From Lachnospiraceae bacterium C1.1 (lineage in GTDB: Bacteria > Bacillota > Clostridia > Lachnospirales > Lachnospiraceae), in contig JAUISW010000001.1 of assembly GCA_030434875.1 (NCBI GenBank), forward strand, positions 2,181,501 to 2,245,500: a stretch of 64,000 bases of DNA. The letters run 5' to 3'. Positions within the stretch are counted from its first letter, which is position 1, and each line of letters opens with the position of its first letter. Shown here piece by piece: positions 45,015-53,393 of this stretch. The notes under the pieces are model-generated. The model worked only from the letters and a program-made list of their open reading frames with translations. It was not told the DNA's origin and searched no databases. The translations under genes and the position numbers were made by a program.

Positions 45015-45893
45015 TTAAAGTTTGTCAACAGGTGTCTTTGTCCTGTCTTCATTGTACTTGTAGAATCCGATTCCGCTCTTAACACCAAGGTGCTTACCAC
45101 GAACCATCTTACGAAGGAGTGTGCATGCACGATACTTGGAATCGCCGGTCTCATTGTAGATAACGTCCATGATGGCAAGAACGATATCAAGTCCGATGTA
45201 ATCACCGAGCTCAAGGGGTCCCATAGGATGGTTGCAGCCAAGCTTCATAGCTGAATCGATACCTTCGATATCAGCGATTCCGTCAGCATAAACCTGGATA
45301 CCCTCGTTGATCATAGGAACAAGGATTCTGTTTACAACGAATCCCGGAGCCTCGTTAACCTGTACAGGTGTCTTTCCAAGCTTCTCAGAGATCTCAACAA
45401 CCTTGTCGATATCAGCCTGAGGTGTATTGATGCCTGCGATAACCTCAACAAGCTTCATTACAGGAGCCGGATTGAAGAAATGCATTCCGATGATAGGCTT
45501 CTGAAGACCATTTCCGATCTCAGTGATGGAAAGTGATGATGTATTTGAAGCAAAGATGCAGTCAGGGTTCTTTACGATATTCTCCTGAAGATCCTTGAAT
45601 GTGGACTTCTTGATATCCATAACTTCAAGAGCTGCCTCAACTACGAGATCAGGATCAACAGCCTGGCTGTTAAGGCCTGTCTGGATCTTGTTTAAGATCT
45701 TATCAGCATCTTCCTGAGCCATCTTTCCTTTTGCTATTCTCTTATCGAAGCCCTTCTTGATGTTGTTCTTACCGCCATCAGCGAACTCCTGCTTAATGTC
45801 ACAAAGGTAAACCTTTTCAACTTCATCACACTGTGCAAATGCCTGTGCGATTCCGCGTCCCATTGTACCTGCTCCAATGACTGCTACTTTCAT
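45015..45893 (-). CDS. hbd: 3-hydroxybutyryl-CoA dehydrogenase
   Basis: 292 residues. NAD motif VAVIGAGTMGRGIAQAFA at the N-terminus; catalytic His in GMHFFNPAPVMKLVE, and NEAPGFVVNRILVPMINEG. Converts acetoacetyl-CoA to 3-hydroxybutyryl-CoA. Third gene of the operon; GGAGG-type site upstream. Confidence 0.97.
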   Translation of the reverse strand: MKVAVIGAGTMGRGIAQAFAQCDEVEKVYLCDIKQEFADGGKNNIKKGFDKRIAKGKMAQEDADKILNKIQTGLNSQAVDPDLVVEAALEVMDIKKSTFKDLQENIVKNPDCIFASNTSSLSITEIGNGLQKPIIGMHFFNPAPVMKLVEVIAGINTPQADIDKVVEISEKLGKTPVQVNEAPGFVVNRILVPMINEGIQVYADGIADIEGIDSAMKLGCNHPMGPLELGDYIGLDIVLAIMDVIYNETGDSKYRACTLLRKMVRGKHLGVKSGIGFYKYNEDRTKTPVDKL

Positions 45894-45937
45894 TGTAATT
45901 TTTCCTCCATTTTTATTTATAGTATCAAAACTCAGTT

Positions 45938-46732
45938 TTAAGCGTTTTTGAAATCAACATGCTTAACCTTTGCCGGATCGTCTTTCTTTCTTAAGAAGTT
46001 AGCCATGCCTTCCTTCTGATCCTCTGACTCGAAGCATGAACCAAAGAGTTTCTCTTCGATCTCAATAGCCTTGTCGATGTCAACCTGAAGGCCATCATTG
46101 ATAGCTTTCTTGCAAGCTCTTACTGCGATAGGTGCATTCTGAGCTATTGTTGAAGCCATCTTCTCAGCTGTAGGGAGAAGCTCTTCCTGGCTTACTACCT
46201 GATTTACAAGACCGATTCTCAAAGCTTCATCAGCCTTGATGTTTCTTGCTGTGTAGATAAGCTGCTTAGCCATTCCGGGGCTTACAAGACGTGCAAGTCT
46301 CTGTGTTCCGCCAAATCCGGGTGTGATTCCAAGACCAACCTCGGGCTGACCGAATACTGCATTGTCTGAGCAGATTCTGATATCACAGCTCATTGAGATC
46401 TCGCATCCACCGCCAAGAGCAAATCCGTTGATTGCTGCAATAACAGGGATAGGGAAAGTCTCGATCTTACGGAAAATGTCATTTCCCTTCTTACCAAAAG
46501 CTTCGCCCTCAGCCTTTGTAAGTGAGCTCATCTCACCTATATCAGCGCCTGCAACGAAAGACTTATCGCCTGCACCTGTAAGAACAAGGCAGCGAACTGT
46601 ATTTACATCAACTCCGTCAAGAACCGCATTGAGGTCATCAAGAACCTCAGAATTAAGTGCATTTAATGCCTTGGGACGATTGATAGTGATAACTGCGATT
46701 TTATCTTTTACTTCGTAATCTACGAATCCCAT
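45938..46732 (-). CDS. crt: Enoyl-CoA hydratase/crotonase
   Basis: 264 residues from ATG 46732, with AAAGGTGAG 7 bases before it; a GTG at 46744 is rejected. Crotonase fold: KSFVAGADIGEMSS oxyanion hole, AINGFALGGGCEISMSCDIR with catalytic Glu, and QPEVGLGITPGFGGTQRL with the second Glu. Dehydrates 3-hydroxybutyryl-CoA to crotonyl-CoA. Confidence 0.97.
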   Translation of the reverse strand: MGFVDYEVKDKIAVITINRPKALNALNSEVLDDLNAVLDGVDVNTVRCLVLTGAGDKSFVAGADIGEMSSLTKAEGEAFGKKGNDIFRKIETFPIPVIAAINGFALGGGCEISMSCDIRICSDNAVFGQPEVGLGITPGFGGTQRLARLVSPGMAKQLIYTARNIKADEALRIGLVNQVVSQEELLPTAEKMASTIAQNAPIAVRACKKAINDGLQVDIDKAIEIEEKLFGSCFESEDQKEGMANFLRKKDDPAKVKHVDFKNA

Positions 46733-46752
46733 TCTGCTTCTCACCTTTCTGC

Positions 46753-47934
46753 TTATTCGTAAGCTTTAACAACTGTTGCGCATCCCATTCCGCCGCCGAT
46801 GCAAAGTGTAGCAAGACCTGTCTTTGCTCCGGTTCTCTCCATATTGTGAAGAAGTGTAACGAGGATACGTGCACCTGATGCTCCAACAGGATGTCCGAGT
46901 GCGATAGCACCACCGGCTACATTAAGCTTTGAAAGATCAAAGTTAAGATCTCTTCCAACTGCTACGCTCTGTGCTGCGAAAGCTTCATTAGCCTCATAGA
47001 TATCGAAATCATCGATGGTCATGTTGAGCTTCTTCATAACCTTCTTTGTAGCTGCTGTAGGTCCAACACCCATGATTGAAGGATCAACACCTGCAAGAGC
47101 TCCGCCGCAGAATACAGCCATAGGCTTAACACCAAGCTCCTTAGCCTTCTCTTCTGTCATAACAACAACTGCTGCTGCACCGTCGTTGATTCCGGAAGCA
47201 TTACCTGCTGTTACATATCCATCAGGATTGATAGTTCTTAATTTAGCAAGCTTCTCAAGGTTTGTATCACGACGAGGACCTTCGTCTGTGTCGAATACAA
47301 CTGTTTCTTTCTTTTTCTTTATCTCTACAGGAACGATCTCTTTCTTGAACCATCCCTCATCAATAGCGTGAACAGCCTTCTGCTGTGAGTTGTAAGCGAA
47401 CTCATCAAGTTCTTCTCTTGTAAGCTTCCACTGCTCTGCAACATTATCTGCAGTCTTGATCATGTGGTAATCATTGAATGCATCCCAAAGAGCATCCTTG
47501 ATCATTGTGTCAACAAGTGTGCTGTTGCCCATTCTATAGCCATAACGTGCTTTTTCAAGAGCAAAAGGAGCCATTGACATGTTTTCCATACCACCAGCTA
47601 CAACGATATCAGCATCGCCTGCCTCTATCATCTGTGCAGCCATATTTACGCAGTTAAGGCCGGAACCGCAAACAACGTTTACTGTAACGGCGGGTACCTC
47701 AACAGGAAGTCCTGCACCTATTGAAGCCTGACGTGCTACATTCTGTCCAAGTCCTGCCTGGATAACGCATCCCATGTAAACATGATCAACCTTCTCTGCC
47801 GGCACACCTGCTCTCTTCAATGCCTCTTTGATAACGATCGAACCGAGCTGTACAGCCGGTGTTGTGGAGAGTGATCCTCCCATTGTTCCGATAGCAGTTC
47901 TGCATGCGCCTGCAAGCACAATCTTTTTTGCCAT
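46753..47934 (-). CDS. thl: Acetyl-CoA C-acetyltransferase (thiolase)
   Basis: 393 residues. Nucleophile Cys89 ([12 protein letters not shown]), [11 protein letters not shown]is, and the C-terminal acid-base Cys in CIGGGMGCA, all as in biosynthetic thiolases. Condenses two acetyl-CoA. First gene of thl-crt-hbd-bcd-etfB-etfA, the order known from Butyrivibrio and Roseburia. AAAGGAGG before the ATG; its own promoter at 47990-48018. Confidence 0.97.
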   Translation of the reverse strand: MAKKIVLAGACRTAIGTMGGSLSTTPAVQLGSIVIKEALKRAGVPAEKVDHVYMGCVIQAGLGQNVARQASIGAGLPVEVPAVTVNVVCGSGLNCVNMAAQMIEAGDADIVVAGGMENMSMAPFALEKARYGYRMGNSTLVDTMIKDALWDAFNDYHMIKTADNVAEQWKLTREELDEFAYNSQQKAVHAIDEGWFKKEIVPVEIKKKKETVVFDTDEGPRRDTNLEKLAKLRTINPDGYVTAGNASGINDGAAAVVVMTEEKAKELGVKPMAVFCGGALAGVDPSIMGVGPTAATKKVMKKLNMTIDDFDIYEANEAFAAQSVAVGRDLNFDLSKLNVAGGAIALGHPVGASGARILVTLLHNMERTGAKTGLATLCIGGGMGCATVVKAYE

Positions 47935-47989
47935 AAACCTAATGCCTCCTTTTGTCTGACTTTGTTATTTTTTTATCAGTCCATTCATC

Positions 47990-48018
47990 ATAATAACATA
48001 GCGAACCGATGAATGCAA
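47990..48018 (-). promoter_or_regulatory. Promoter of the butyryl-CoA operon
   Basis: Minus strand TTGCAT (48013-48018), 17-base spacer, TATTAT (47990-47995), about 55 bases before thl. Confidence 0.65.
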
Positions 48019-48059
48019 TATAAGTTTGTGAAAAAACTATCATTTTTATTTTAAAATAG

Positions 48060-48098
48060 AAAAGCCGATCGGAAATTTCTTTCCGATCAGCTTATTTT
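48060..48098 (-). terminator. Terminator of hpf
   Basis: GC-GATCGGAAA / TTTCCGATC-GC stem (48064-48091, one mismatch), flanked by T runs on both strands. Confidence 0.85.
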
Positions 48099-48157
48099 TT
48101 CAACTGTCAATAATGTATAAAAGCATTGCGAACCCCTCTTTTCGCTGGACAGAGTCA

Positions 48158-48685
48158 TTAATTATCGGGCTCTATCAGTCCATAAGTATTACCTTTTCTT
48201 CTGTACACTACATTGACTTCATCTGTCTCTGCGTTTCTGAAAACGTAAAAGCTGTGTCCAAGAAGTTCCATCTGAACGCAGGCATCTTCCGGATACATTG
48301 GCTTAATACCGAATTTCTTTGTTCTGACGATCTTGATCTCATCATCATCATCGAAATCCCTGTCAATATATTCCTGCTTGAATGAACCGCTGCCCTGCGA
48401 TCTGTCGATTATTTTCTTTTTATACTTTTTAAGCTGTTTCTCTATTATCTCTTCAACCAGGTCGATTGAAACATACATGTCATTGCTGACCTGCTCTGAT
48501 CTGATGATGCTTCCCTTAACAGGGATCGTCACCTCGATCTTGTGTCTTTCCTTCTCGACACTTAAAGTAATATTTACTTCAGTGTCAGGTGAAAAATAGC
48601 GCTCAAGTTTGTTCATTTTCTCCTCTACTGCCGACCTGAGCCCCGGTGTAACATCAATATTCTTTCCGGTAATTGCAAAACGCAT
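48158..48685 (-). CDS. hpf: Ribosome hibernation-promoting factor, long form
   Basis: 175 residues. N-terminal YfiA/HPF domain (MRFAITGKNIDVTPGLR... to about 100) that binds the 30S mRNA channel, a short linker, and the C-terminal dimerisation domain (KKFGIKPMYPEDACVQMELLGHSFYVFRN) that makes 100S ribosomes in Firmicutes. Monocistronic. Confidence 0.96.
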   Translation of the reverse strand: MRFAITGKNIDVTPGLRSAVEEKMNKLERYFSPDTEVNITLSVEKERHKIEVTIPVKGSIIRSEQVSNDMYVSIDLVEEIIEKQLKKYKKKIIDRSQGSGSFKQEYIDRDFDDDDEIKIVRTKKFGIKPMYPEDACVQMELLGHSFYVFRNAETDEVNVVYRRKGNTYGLIEPDN

Positions 48686-48798
48686 AAGACCACATCCTTT
48701 TCTGATAGATTTGCCGCTCTACGGCACACTGTCAAAATGCACATAATCCTTTCTTTTACCTTCGTCATTTTGTGAAATTATTATAACACACTGTCGGT

Positions 48799-49263
48799 CT
48801 AATTACAATCCGGAAGTTCCGTAACTTCTTCAAGAACTTTTACAAAATTTTCAAGCCCTTTTCTGTCTTCTTCATCGAAACGGTTTAATACAGGGCTGTC
48901 TATATCAAGCACTGCCACTACTTTTCCATTCTTATGTATCGGAACCACTATCTCAGAATTCGAGGCACAGTCGCAGGCTATATGCCCCGGGAATTCATGT
49001 ACGTTATTAACGAGCATGGATTCATCCCTTTCCACTGCTGTTCCGCAGACTCCCTTTCCTGTCTGGATCCTGATACAGGCGACCTTTCCCTGGAAAGGGC
49101 CTAAAAGCAATGAATTATTATCCATAATGTAAAAGCCTGCCCAGTTCAGATCATCCATTCTTTCTTTTATCAGTGCTGATGCATTTGAAAATACCGGGAT
49201 AAAATTACGCTCTTCTTCCGCCAGTGATCTAAGCTGCTCAGCCATTAATTTGTAGTCTGTCAT
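48799..49263 (-). CDS. Free methionine-(R)-sulfoxide reductase (GAF domain)
   Basis: 154 residues from ATG 49263 (AAGGA 7 bases upstream). Single GAF domain. Three cysteines, Cys63, Cys73 and Cys97, have the same spacing (10 and 24) as the catalytic Cys84/94/118 of E. coli fRMsr (KVACIRI, GKGVCGTA, GHIACDCASNSEIV). Repairs free Met-(R)-sulfoxide. Its place just after a methionine import operon supports that role. Confidence 0.92.
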   Translation of the reverse strand: MTDYKLMAEQLRSLAEEERNFIPVFSNASALIKERMDDLNWAGFYIMDNNSLLLGPFQGKVACIRIQTGKGVCGTAVERDESMLVNNVHEFPGHIACDCASNSEIVVPIHKNGKVVAVLDIDSPVLNRFDEEDRKGLENFVKVLEEVTELPDCN

Positions 49264-49336
49264 TTTCCCATCCTTTTCCATATCAATTATCTGCAAATGC
49301 CATTGTCTCAGGGCACTGTTATACTCGTTAACAGGT

Positions 49337-49999
49337 TTAACTCAATTTCTTATACATGTGATTTCCGAGCATCTGTATTATCTGTACGAATGCAATAAGC
49401 ACGATGGAGCAGACGACAAGATATTCCGTCTTATACTGCTGATAGCCGTATCGTATCGCTATATCTCCTATTCCGCCGCCGCCAACAGTTCCTGCCATTG
49501 CAGAATATCCTATAAGTGATATTATCAAAAGTATCACGCCATTAAGCATTCTCGGGATCGACTCCTTGACATAAACCCTTATCAGTATCTGAAAATTCGA
49601 CGCCCCAAAGGATTTTGCCGCCTCTATGACTCCCGGGTCAGTTTCCCTGAGACTGGTCTCAAACACTCTCGCTATATAAGGAATCGCTGAAACTGTTAAC
49701 GGAACTATCGACGCCGTGGTTCCGATCGATTTCCCAACCATCATCCTTGTAAAAGGAATAAGGATCACCAGCAGGATTATGAAAGGAAAGCTTCTGAATA
49801 CATTGACGATGAAACTCAATGTCTCATAGATGACCTTATTCGGCTTAAGACCGTCAGAAGCAGTAAGTGTAAGTATTATTGCAGGTATGAAACCTAAAAT
49901 AACAGAAAAAAGTGTCGACCAGAAAACCATATATAATGTCTGCCTGAACGCAGTGGCAATGATCTCTCCCATTCCTGTTGTCGATAAAATTCCAGCCAT
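49337..49999 (-). CDS. metI: Methionine ABC transporter permease
   Basis: 220 residues, five transmembrane segments, with the permease EAA-type loop EAAKSFGASNFQILIRVYVKESIPRM and AIRYGYQQYKTEYLVV at the end. MetI-type. GAGGTG precedes the ATG. Separated from metN by a 279-base gap that holds a large folded repeat. Confidence 0.95.
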   Translation of the reverse strand: MAGILSTTGMGEIIATAFRQTLYMVFWSTLFSVILGFIPAIILTLTASDGLKPNKVIYETLSFIVNVFRSFPFIILLVILIPFTRMMVGKSIGTTASIVPLTVSAIPYIARVFETSLRETDPGVIEAAKSFGASNFQILIRVYVKESIPRMLNGVILLIISLIGYSAMAGTVGGGGIGDIAIRYGYQQYKTEYLVVCSIVLIAFVQIIQMLGNHMYKKLS

Positions 50000-50021
50000 T
50001 TTTTCACCTCTTTATATTAAT

Positions 50022-50280
50022 GATGTTGGGGTCAAAAGGTATTTTGCCCCCAACTGATGCCCACGCATTGCTCCATTGCTTCGCAATTCACGCAATGCTG
50101 CAATCATTCGGAATCCGCCTGTTTACTGCGTAAACAGCTACTACTCTGTATGCGCATACACTAAATTCGTGCATACGCGCTCATTAAGTGTCTGCGGATT
50201 CCTCATGATTGGGCGGGTCAACAAGTCATGCAGCAGATCATGCAGGCATGACTGCTGTATGACCTTTTGACCCTGGCATC
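50022..50280. repeat. Long inverted-repeat element between metN and metI
   Basis: Outer arms GATG....GGTCAAAAGGT (50022-50040) and ACCTTTTGACC....CATC (50262-50280). Nested inside are ATTGC/GCAAT, GGAATCCGC/GCGGATTCC with inner CTGTTTA/TAAACAG, GTATGCGCATAC, and CATGCAG/CTGCATG-type stems. The right end overlaps the metN stop codon (50279-50281). No coding capacity. Confidence 0.75.
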
Positions 50281-51247
50281 ATATCAATTCCCAGGTAACA
50301 TTTTGTGAATCCAGAAATCTGCACGCTTTTTTCAGATATTTTTCATCCATGTTCAGAACCAGACTTCCATATACATCTTCCCTGAAATCCTCAAGTCTGG
50401 CCCAGCAGATATTAAATTCTGCATCCAGCTCTTTTGCCATCTGCGTTACTATCGGGCGCTGATTTCCCTCTCCATAAAAGAAAAGCTTTAGATTTACGCC
50501 GCTTTGGGGAAGTTTTTCGCTGTCTTCCCTAAGGAATGCCCTGATTTCCTCTTCCTTGGGCCATACAAACAGCCGCTCCGGTTTTCCTACTGCAAGAACC
50601 TTTCCATTGCTTAAAAAGGCGACCTTCTGGCATATCTGCTTTACGACTTCCATCTGATGAGTTACAACAACTATTGTAATACCCATCTCCCTGTTTATTT
50701 TCTGGAGAAGTGAGAGAATCCCCCTCGTTATCTCAGGATCGAGGGCACTTGTCGCTTCATCACAAAGGAGAAATTCAGGATCAAGCACAAGAGCCCTTGC
50801 TATCGCAACTCTCTGCTTCTGCCCGCCTGAAAGTTCCCTCGGCTTTGCATGTACCTTTTCCTCAAGTCCGACAAGCCTTATCAGATTCAGTATTTTTTCC
50901 TTCGCCTCAGGGGTATTTGTCTTTATCCCCCAGAATTTCATCGGAAGTGCCACATTCTGATATACATCAAGACGTTCCAGCAGATTAAATCCCTGAAAGA
51001 TCATCCCCATTCTTTTCTGAAGAAGGCGAAGTGCCTTTTTATCCTTTATATCAACCTTCTGTCCGTCAACAGAAATATTTCCGCCGTCGTAGGACTCGAG
51101 TCCGTTTATACAGCGAAGAAGCGTTGATTTACCTGCACCGGACTGGCCAATTATTCCGAATATTTCCCCATCATCAATATCAATGGAAATATCCCTCAAA
51201 ACCTCAGTCTTTTTGAAAGATTTTCTGACATTTTCAATCTTTATCAT
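50279..51247 (-). CDS. metN: Methionine ABC transporter ATPase
   Basis: 322 residues. Walker A GIIGQSGAGKSTLLR, signature LSGGQKQRVAIARAL, Walker B EFLLCDEATSALDP, His switch VVTHQ, and a C-terminal NIL domain (about 245-322) that senses methionine and inhibits transport in this family. Unusual order: metQ first, then metN, metI. Confidence 0.95.
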   Translation of the reverse strand: MIKIENVRKSFKKTEVLRDISIDIDDGEIFGIIGQSGAGKSTLLRCINGLESYDGGNISVDGQKVDIKDKKALRLLQKRMGMIFQGFNLLERLDVYQNVALPMKFWGIKTNTPEAKEKILNLIRLVGLEEKVHAKPRELSGGQKQRVAIARALVLDPEFLLCDEATSALDPEITRGILSLLQKINREMGITIVVVTHQMEVVKQICQKVAFLSNGKVLAVGKPERLFVWPKEEEIRAFLREDSEKLPQSGVNLKLFFYGEGNQRPIVTQMAKELDAEFNICWARLEDFREDVYGSLVLNMDEKYLKKACRFLDSQNVTWELI

Positions 51248-51324
51248 TATTTCCCAGACCTCTTATATTTAATTTGTTTCACTACTATAACACAAAGTCC
51301 AGTATTTTTCCAATAAAGCCTGCA

Positions 51325-51357
51325 CACAAAAAGATGCGCCTGCAGACAGACGCATCT
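51325..51357 (-). terminator. Terminator between metQ and metN
   Basis: Stem AGATGCG (51332-51338) / CGCATCT (51351-51357) followed by TTTTTGTG on the minus strand. A partial stop here would give more MetQ than MetNI. Confidence 0.6.
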
Positions 51358-51371
51358 GATCACGAAATATT

Positions 51372-51400
51372 GTAACTGTTCAGGTGCCCTGAACAATTAC
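51372..51400. repeat. 30-bp palindromic repeat, copy D
   Basis: GTAACTGTTCAGG (51372-51384) - TGC - CCTGAACAATTAC (51388-51400); 12 of 13 pairs. Near-match to 55220-55248 and to the target that MITE copy B interrupts. The flanks GAAATATT and GAAAAATT are a 7/8 direct match. Confidence 0.75.
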
Positions 51401-51416
51401 GAAAAATTTTCAGTTC

Positions 51417-52355
51417 TTATTCCGCATCTATATACGAAGCAATGACAGCACCCTTGTAGGTCTCCTCGATATAATCCTTGACCTTATCAGACTGAATAGC
51501 CTTAATAAGAGCCGCTGTCTTTTCGGAAGTCTCGTTTCCTTCCTTAACTACAATAAAGTTCGTTCTTTTGATCGTTGTCTCGTCATCAAATTCCTCAATA
51601 TCAAGTGCTGGATGGCTTGAAGGAAGATCTGCCTCAAGCGCATAGTTTCCATTAATGGCTGCGGCATCAAGATCAGGCAGTGAAAGTGCAAGAGACGCTG
51701 CTTCAAGCGGTGTTATCACATACCCATGAGGATTTGCCTCACTGTCCTTAGTAAGTGAATCCTCTGTATAATTATCATCTGTTCCAAATCCTCCGTTAGA
51801 TGTCAGCAGACCCTTCTGTACAAGCAGATCTACTGCCCTGAGACCATTATCCGGGTCGTTCGGGATACCGATCGATGCCCCATCAGGAATTTCATCAAGT
51901 GAACTGTATTTTTCTGAATAGATTCCCATAGGCTCAATGTGAACGCCCGCTACTGCTGCAAGATGGAGTCCGGCATCCTCATTCTGCTGTTTCATATATC
52001 CCAGGGTCTGGAAGTAGTTTGCATCAAGCTCATCCGACTCAAGTGATGTATTTGGAAGTACGTAATCCGAGAAAACCACAGTCTCCAGTGTCCAACCATC
52101 TGCTGCAAGCACTTCCTTTACTACGTTGTCCAGTATTTCAGCATGTGGAACTGCCGTAGCCCCAACCCTTATTACCTTGTCTCCATCAGAAGCCGGAGCT
52201 GCTGCTGTATCTGCCGCTGTATCTGCTGCAGTTTCAGTTGAAGCTGCAGCTGCCTCCCCAGCCGGAGCAGTCGCTGAAGAGCTGCTGCCACAGCCTGAAA
52301 GAATTCCCGTTAAAAAAAGTCCTGCCAGAAAAACCGATAAAATTTTCTTTTTCAT
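51417..52355 (-). CDS. metQ: Methionine-binding lipoprotein
   Basis: 312 residues. Signal peptide with lipobox Cys22 (LTGILSGCG), Ala/Thr linker, then the NlpA/MetQ fold (KVIRVGATAVPHAEILDNV, the LEAASLALSLPDLDAAAINGNY substrate motif). Imports methionine with MetNI. GGAGG-type site upstream. An ATGCTAA-5-TTAGCAT palindrome lies at 52401-52419 near its promoter. Confidence 0.95.
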   Translation of the reverse strand: MKKKILSVFLAGLFLTGILSGCGSSSSATAPAGEAAAASTETAADTAADTAAAPASDGDKVIRVGATAVPHAEILDNVVKEVLAADGWTLETVVFSDYVLPNTSLESDELDANYFQTLGYMKQQNEDAGLHLAAVAGVHIEPMGIYSEKYSSLDEIPDGASIGIPNDPDNGLRAVDLLVQKGLLTSNGGFGTDDNYTEDSLTKDSEANPHGYVITPLEAASLALSLPDLDAAAINGNYALEADLPSSHPALDIEEFDDETTIKRTNFIVVKEGNETSEKTAALIKAIQSDKVKDYIEETYKGAVIASYIDAE

Positions 52356-52400
52356 AGTATTTTCCCTCCTCTAATGATACCTGCTATCACCGATCATCTC

Positions 52401-52419
52401 ATGCTAACTATATTAGCAT
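52401..52419. promoter_or_regulatory. Palindrome in the metQ promoter region
   Basis: ATGCTAA / TTAGCAT separated by 5 bases, about 46 bases before the metQ start, overlapping a possible -10 (TAATAT, with TTAACA 16 bases upstream). Candidate operator; no SAM riboswitch or T-box was recognised. Confidence 0.4.
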
Positions 52420-52517
52420 AATTTAATAATTTGTTAAATTAAAATATATCAATTACCAGTGATAACTTTTACTTATCAGAGACAACCGGTGTTGTTATCA
52501 AAAAATGGTGCCGCCTT

Positions 52518-53393
52518 TTACTCCAGCAACGAATCTGTATAAATGCCGTAAATCCCATGACTGAAATATTCATCTGCAAGGCTGTCATCATTTATCGTAT
52601 GTACAAAACACTTAAATCCCTTATCAAGAAGTATTTCTTTAAGTTCACCACTCTCATGGAGTTCTTTTTCACGTTCTTCATTCAATGTTATGACCCTTAT
52701 CCCTTTTTCCCTGGCAAACTCAGCCTCATGGGCAGCCTCGAATTCCGGATCATTATCAAATCCATACCATGTATATATTATGGAATTCCATGAATATACA
52801 TCCATGATCATGTCAAGCATATCTTCAAAATAAATCTGAGGTATAAAATGATCTATCATTTCAGGTGCATACTGCATGATCGTGCTGTATATTTTTTCAT
52901 ATTCCCTGCTTATCTCCTCACTCTCCTCGGCTCCGTACTTTCCATCGATCACTATATAGCAGTCCGGATAATCCTTTATGATCTTTGTAAAATCCTCAAA
53001 TGAAAGGGGTGTATACTTCCCGTAGATTTTTGCTCCAAGAAACTCTTCAGATGAAAGGGGTTCTTTGTTTTCATCACTGTCCCTTTCTATTCCCAGGATC
53101 TTTTTTATATCCTTGTTTCTCCAGCTATGAAAAAGCACAAGTTCATCGTCACTTGTAATTTTTATATCAATTTCAAATACTCTGTAGCCCTTTTCATAAT
53201 TTTGAAGAAATGCCTCTTTTGAATTCGTATAACTGTACTCGTCTATACTTCCAAGTGCATGACATATATATCTGTTTTTTTCAAGCCAGCTGTAATCATA
53301 ACCTTTACTGTCAAATCTGTCACCGCAGCCTGTAAGCGCTGTCATGAGCAGGATGATCACAAACGGCAGAAAGATTTTTTCAAGCTTTATCAT
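52518..53393 (-). CDS. GDPD/PLC-like phosphodiesterase lipoprotein
   Basis: 291 residues. Lipobox Cys23 (MTALTGCG). TIM-barrel with GDPD-like positions: ICHALGSIDEYSYTNSKEAF (His and the Asn-Ser variant of the usual H-R-G...E-N-T), the metal-binding pair in RVFEIDIKITSDDELVLFHSW, and a C-terminal TDSLLE. Key residues deviate from classical GDPD. The start overlaps the LTA-synthase stop (ATGA). In an envelope operon, it may trim glycerophosphate or phosphoglycolipid products (inference). Confidence 0.75.
   Translation of the reverse strand: MIKLEKIFLPFVIILLMTALTGCGDRFDSKGYDYSWLEKNRYICHALGSIDEYSYTNSKEAFLQNYEKGYRVFEIDIKITSDDELVLFHSWRNKDIKKILGIERDSDENKEPLSSEEFLGAKIYGKYTPLSFEDFTKIIKDYPDCYIVIDGKYGAEESEEISREYEKIYSTIMQYAPEMIDHFIPQIYFEDMLDMIMDVYSWNSIIYTWYGFDNDPEFEAAHEAEFAREKGIRVITLNEEREKELHESGELKEILLDKGFKCFVHTINDDSLADEYFSHGIYGIYTDSLLE

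Noticed and set aside
50041..50270. Riboswitch in the metN-metI gap
   Set aside because: It lies inside the operon, is a nested inverted repeat, and shows none of the SAM or T-box signatures.
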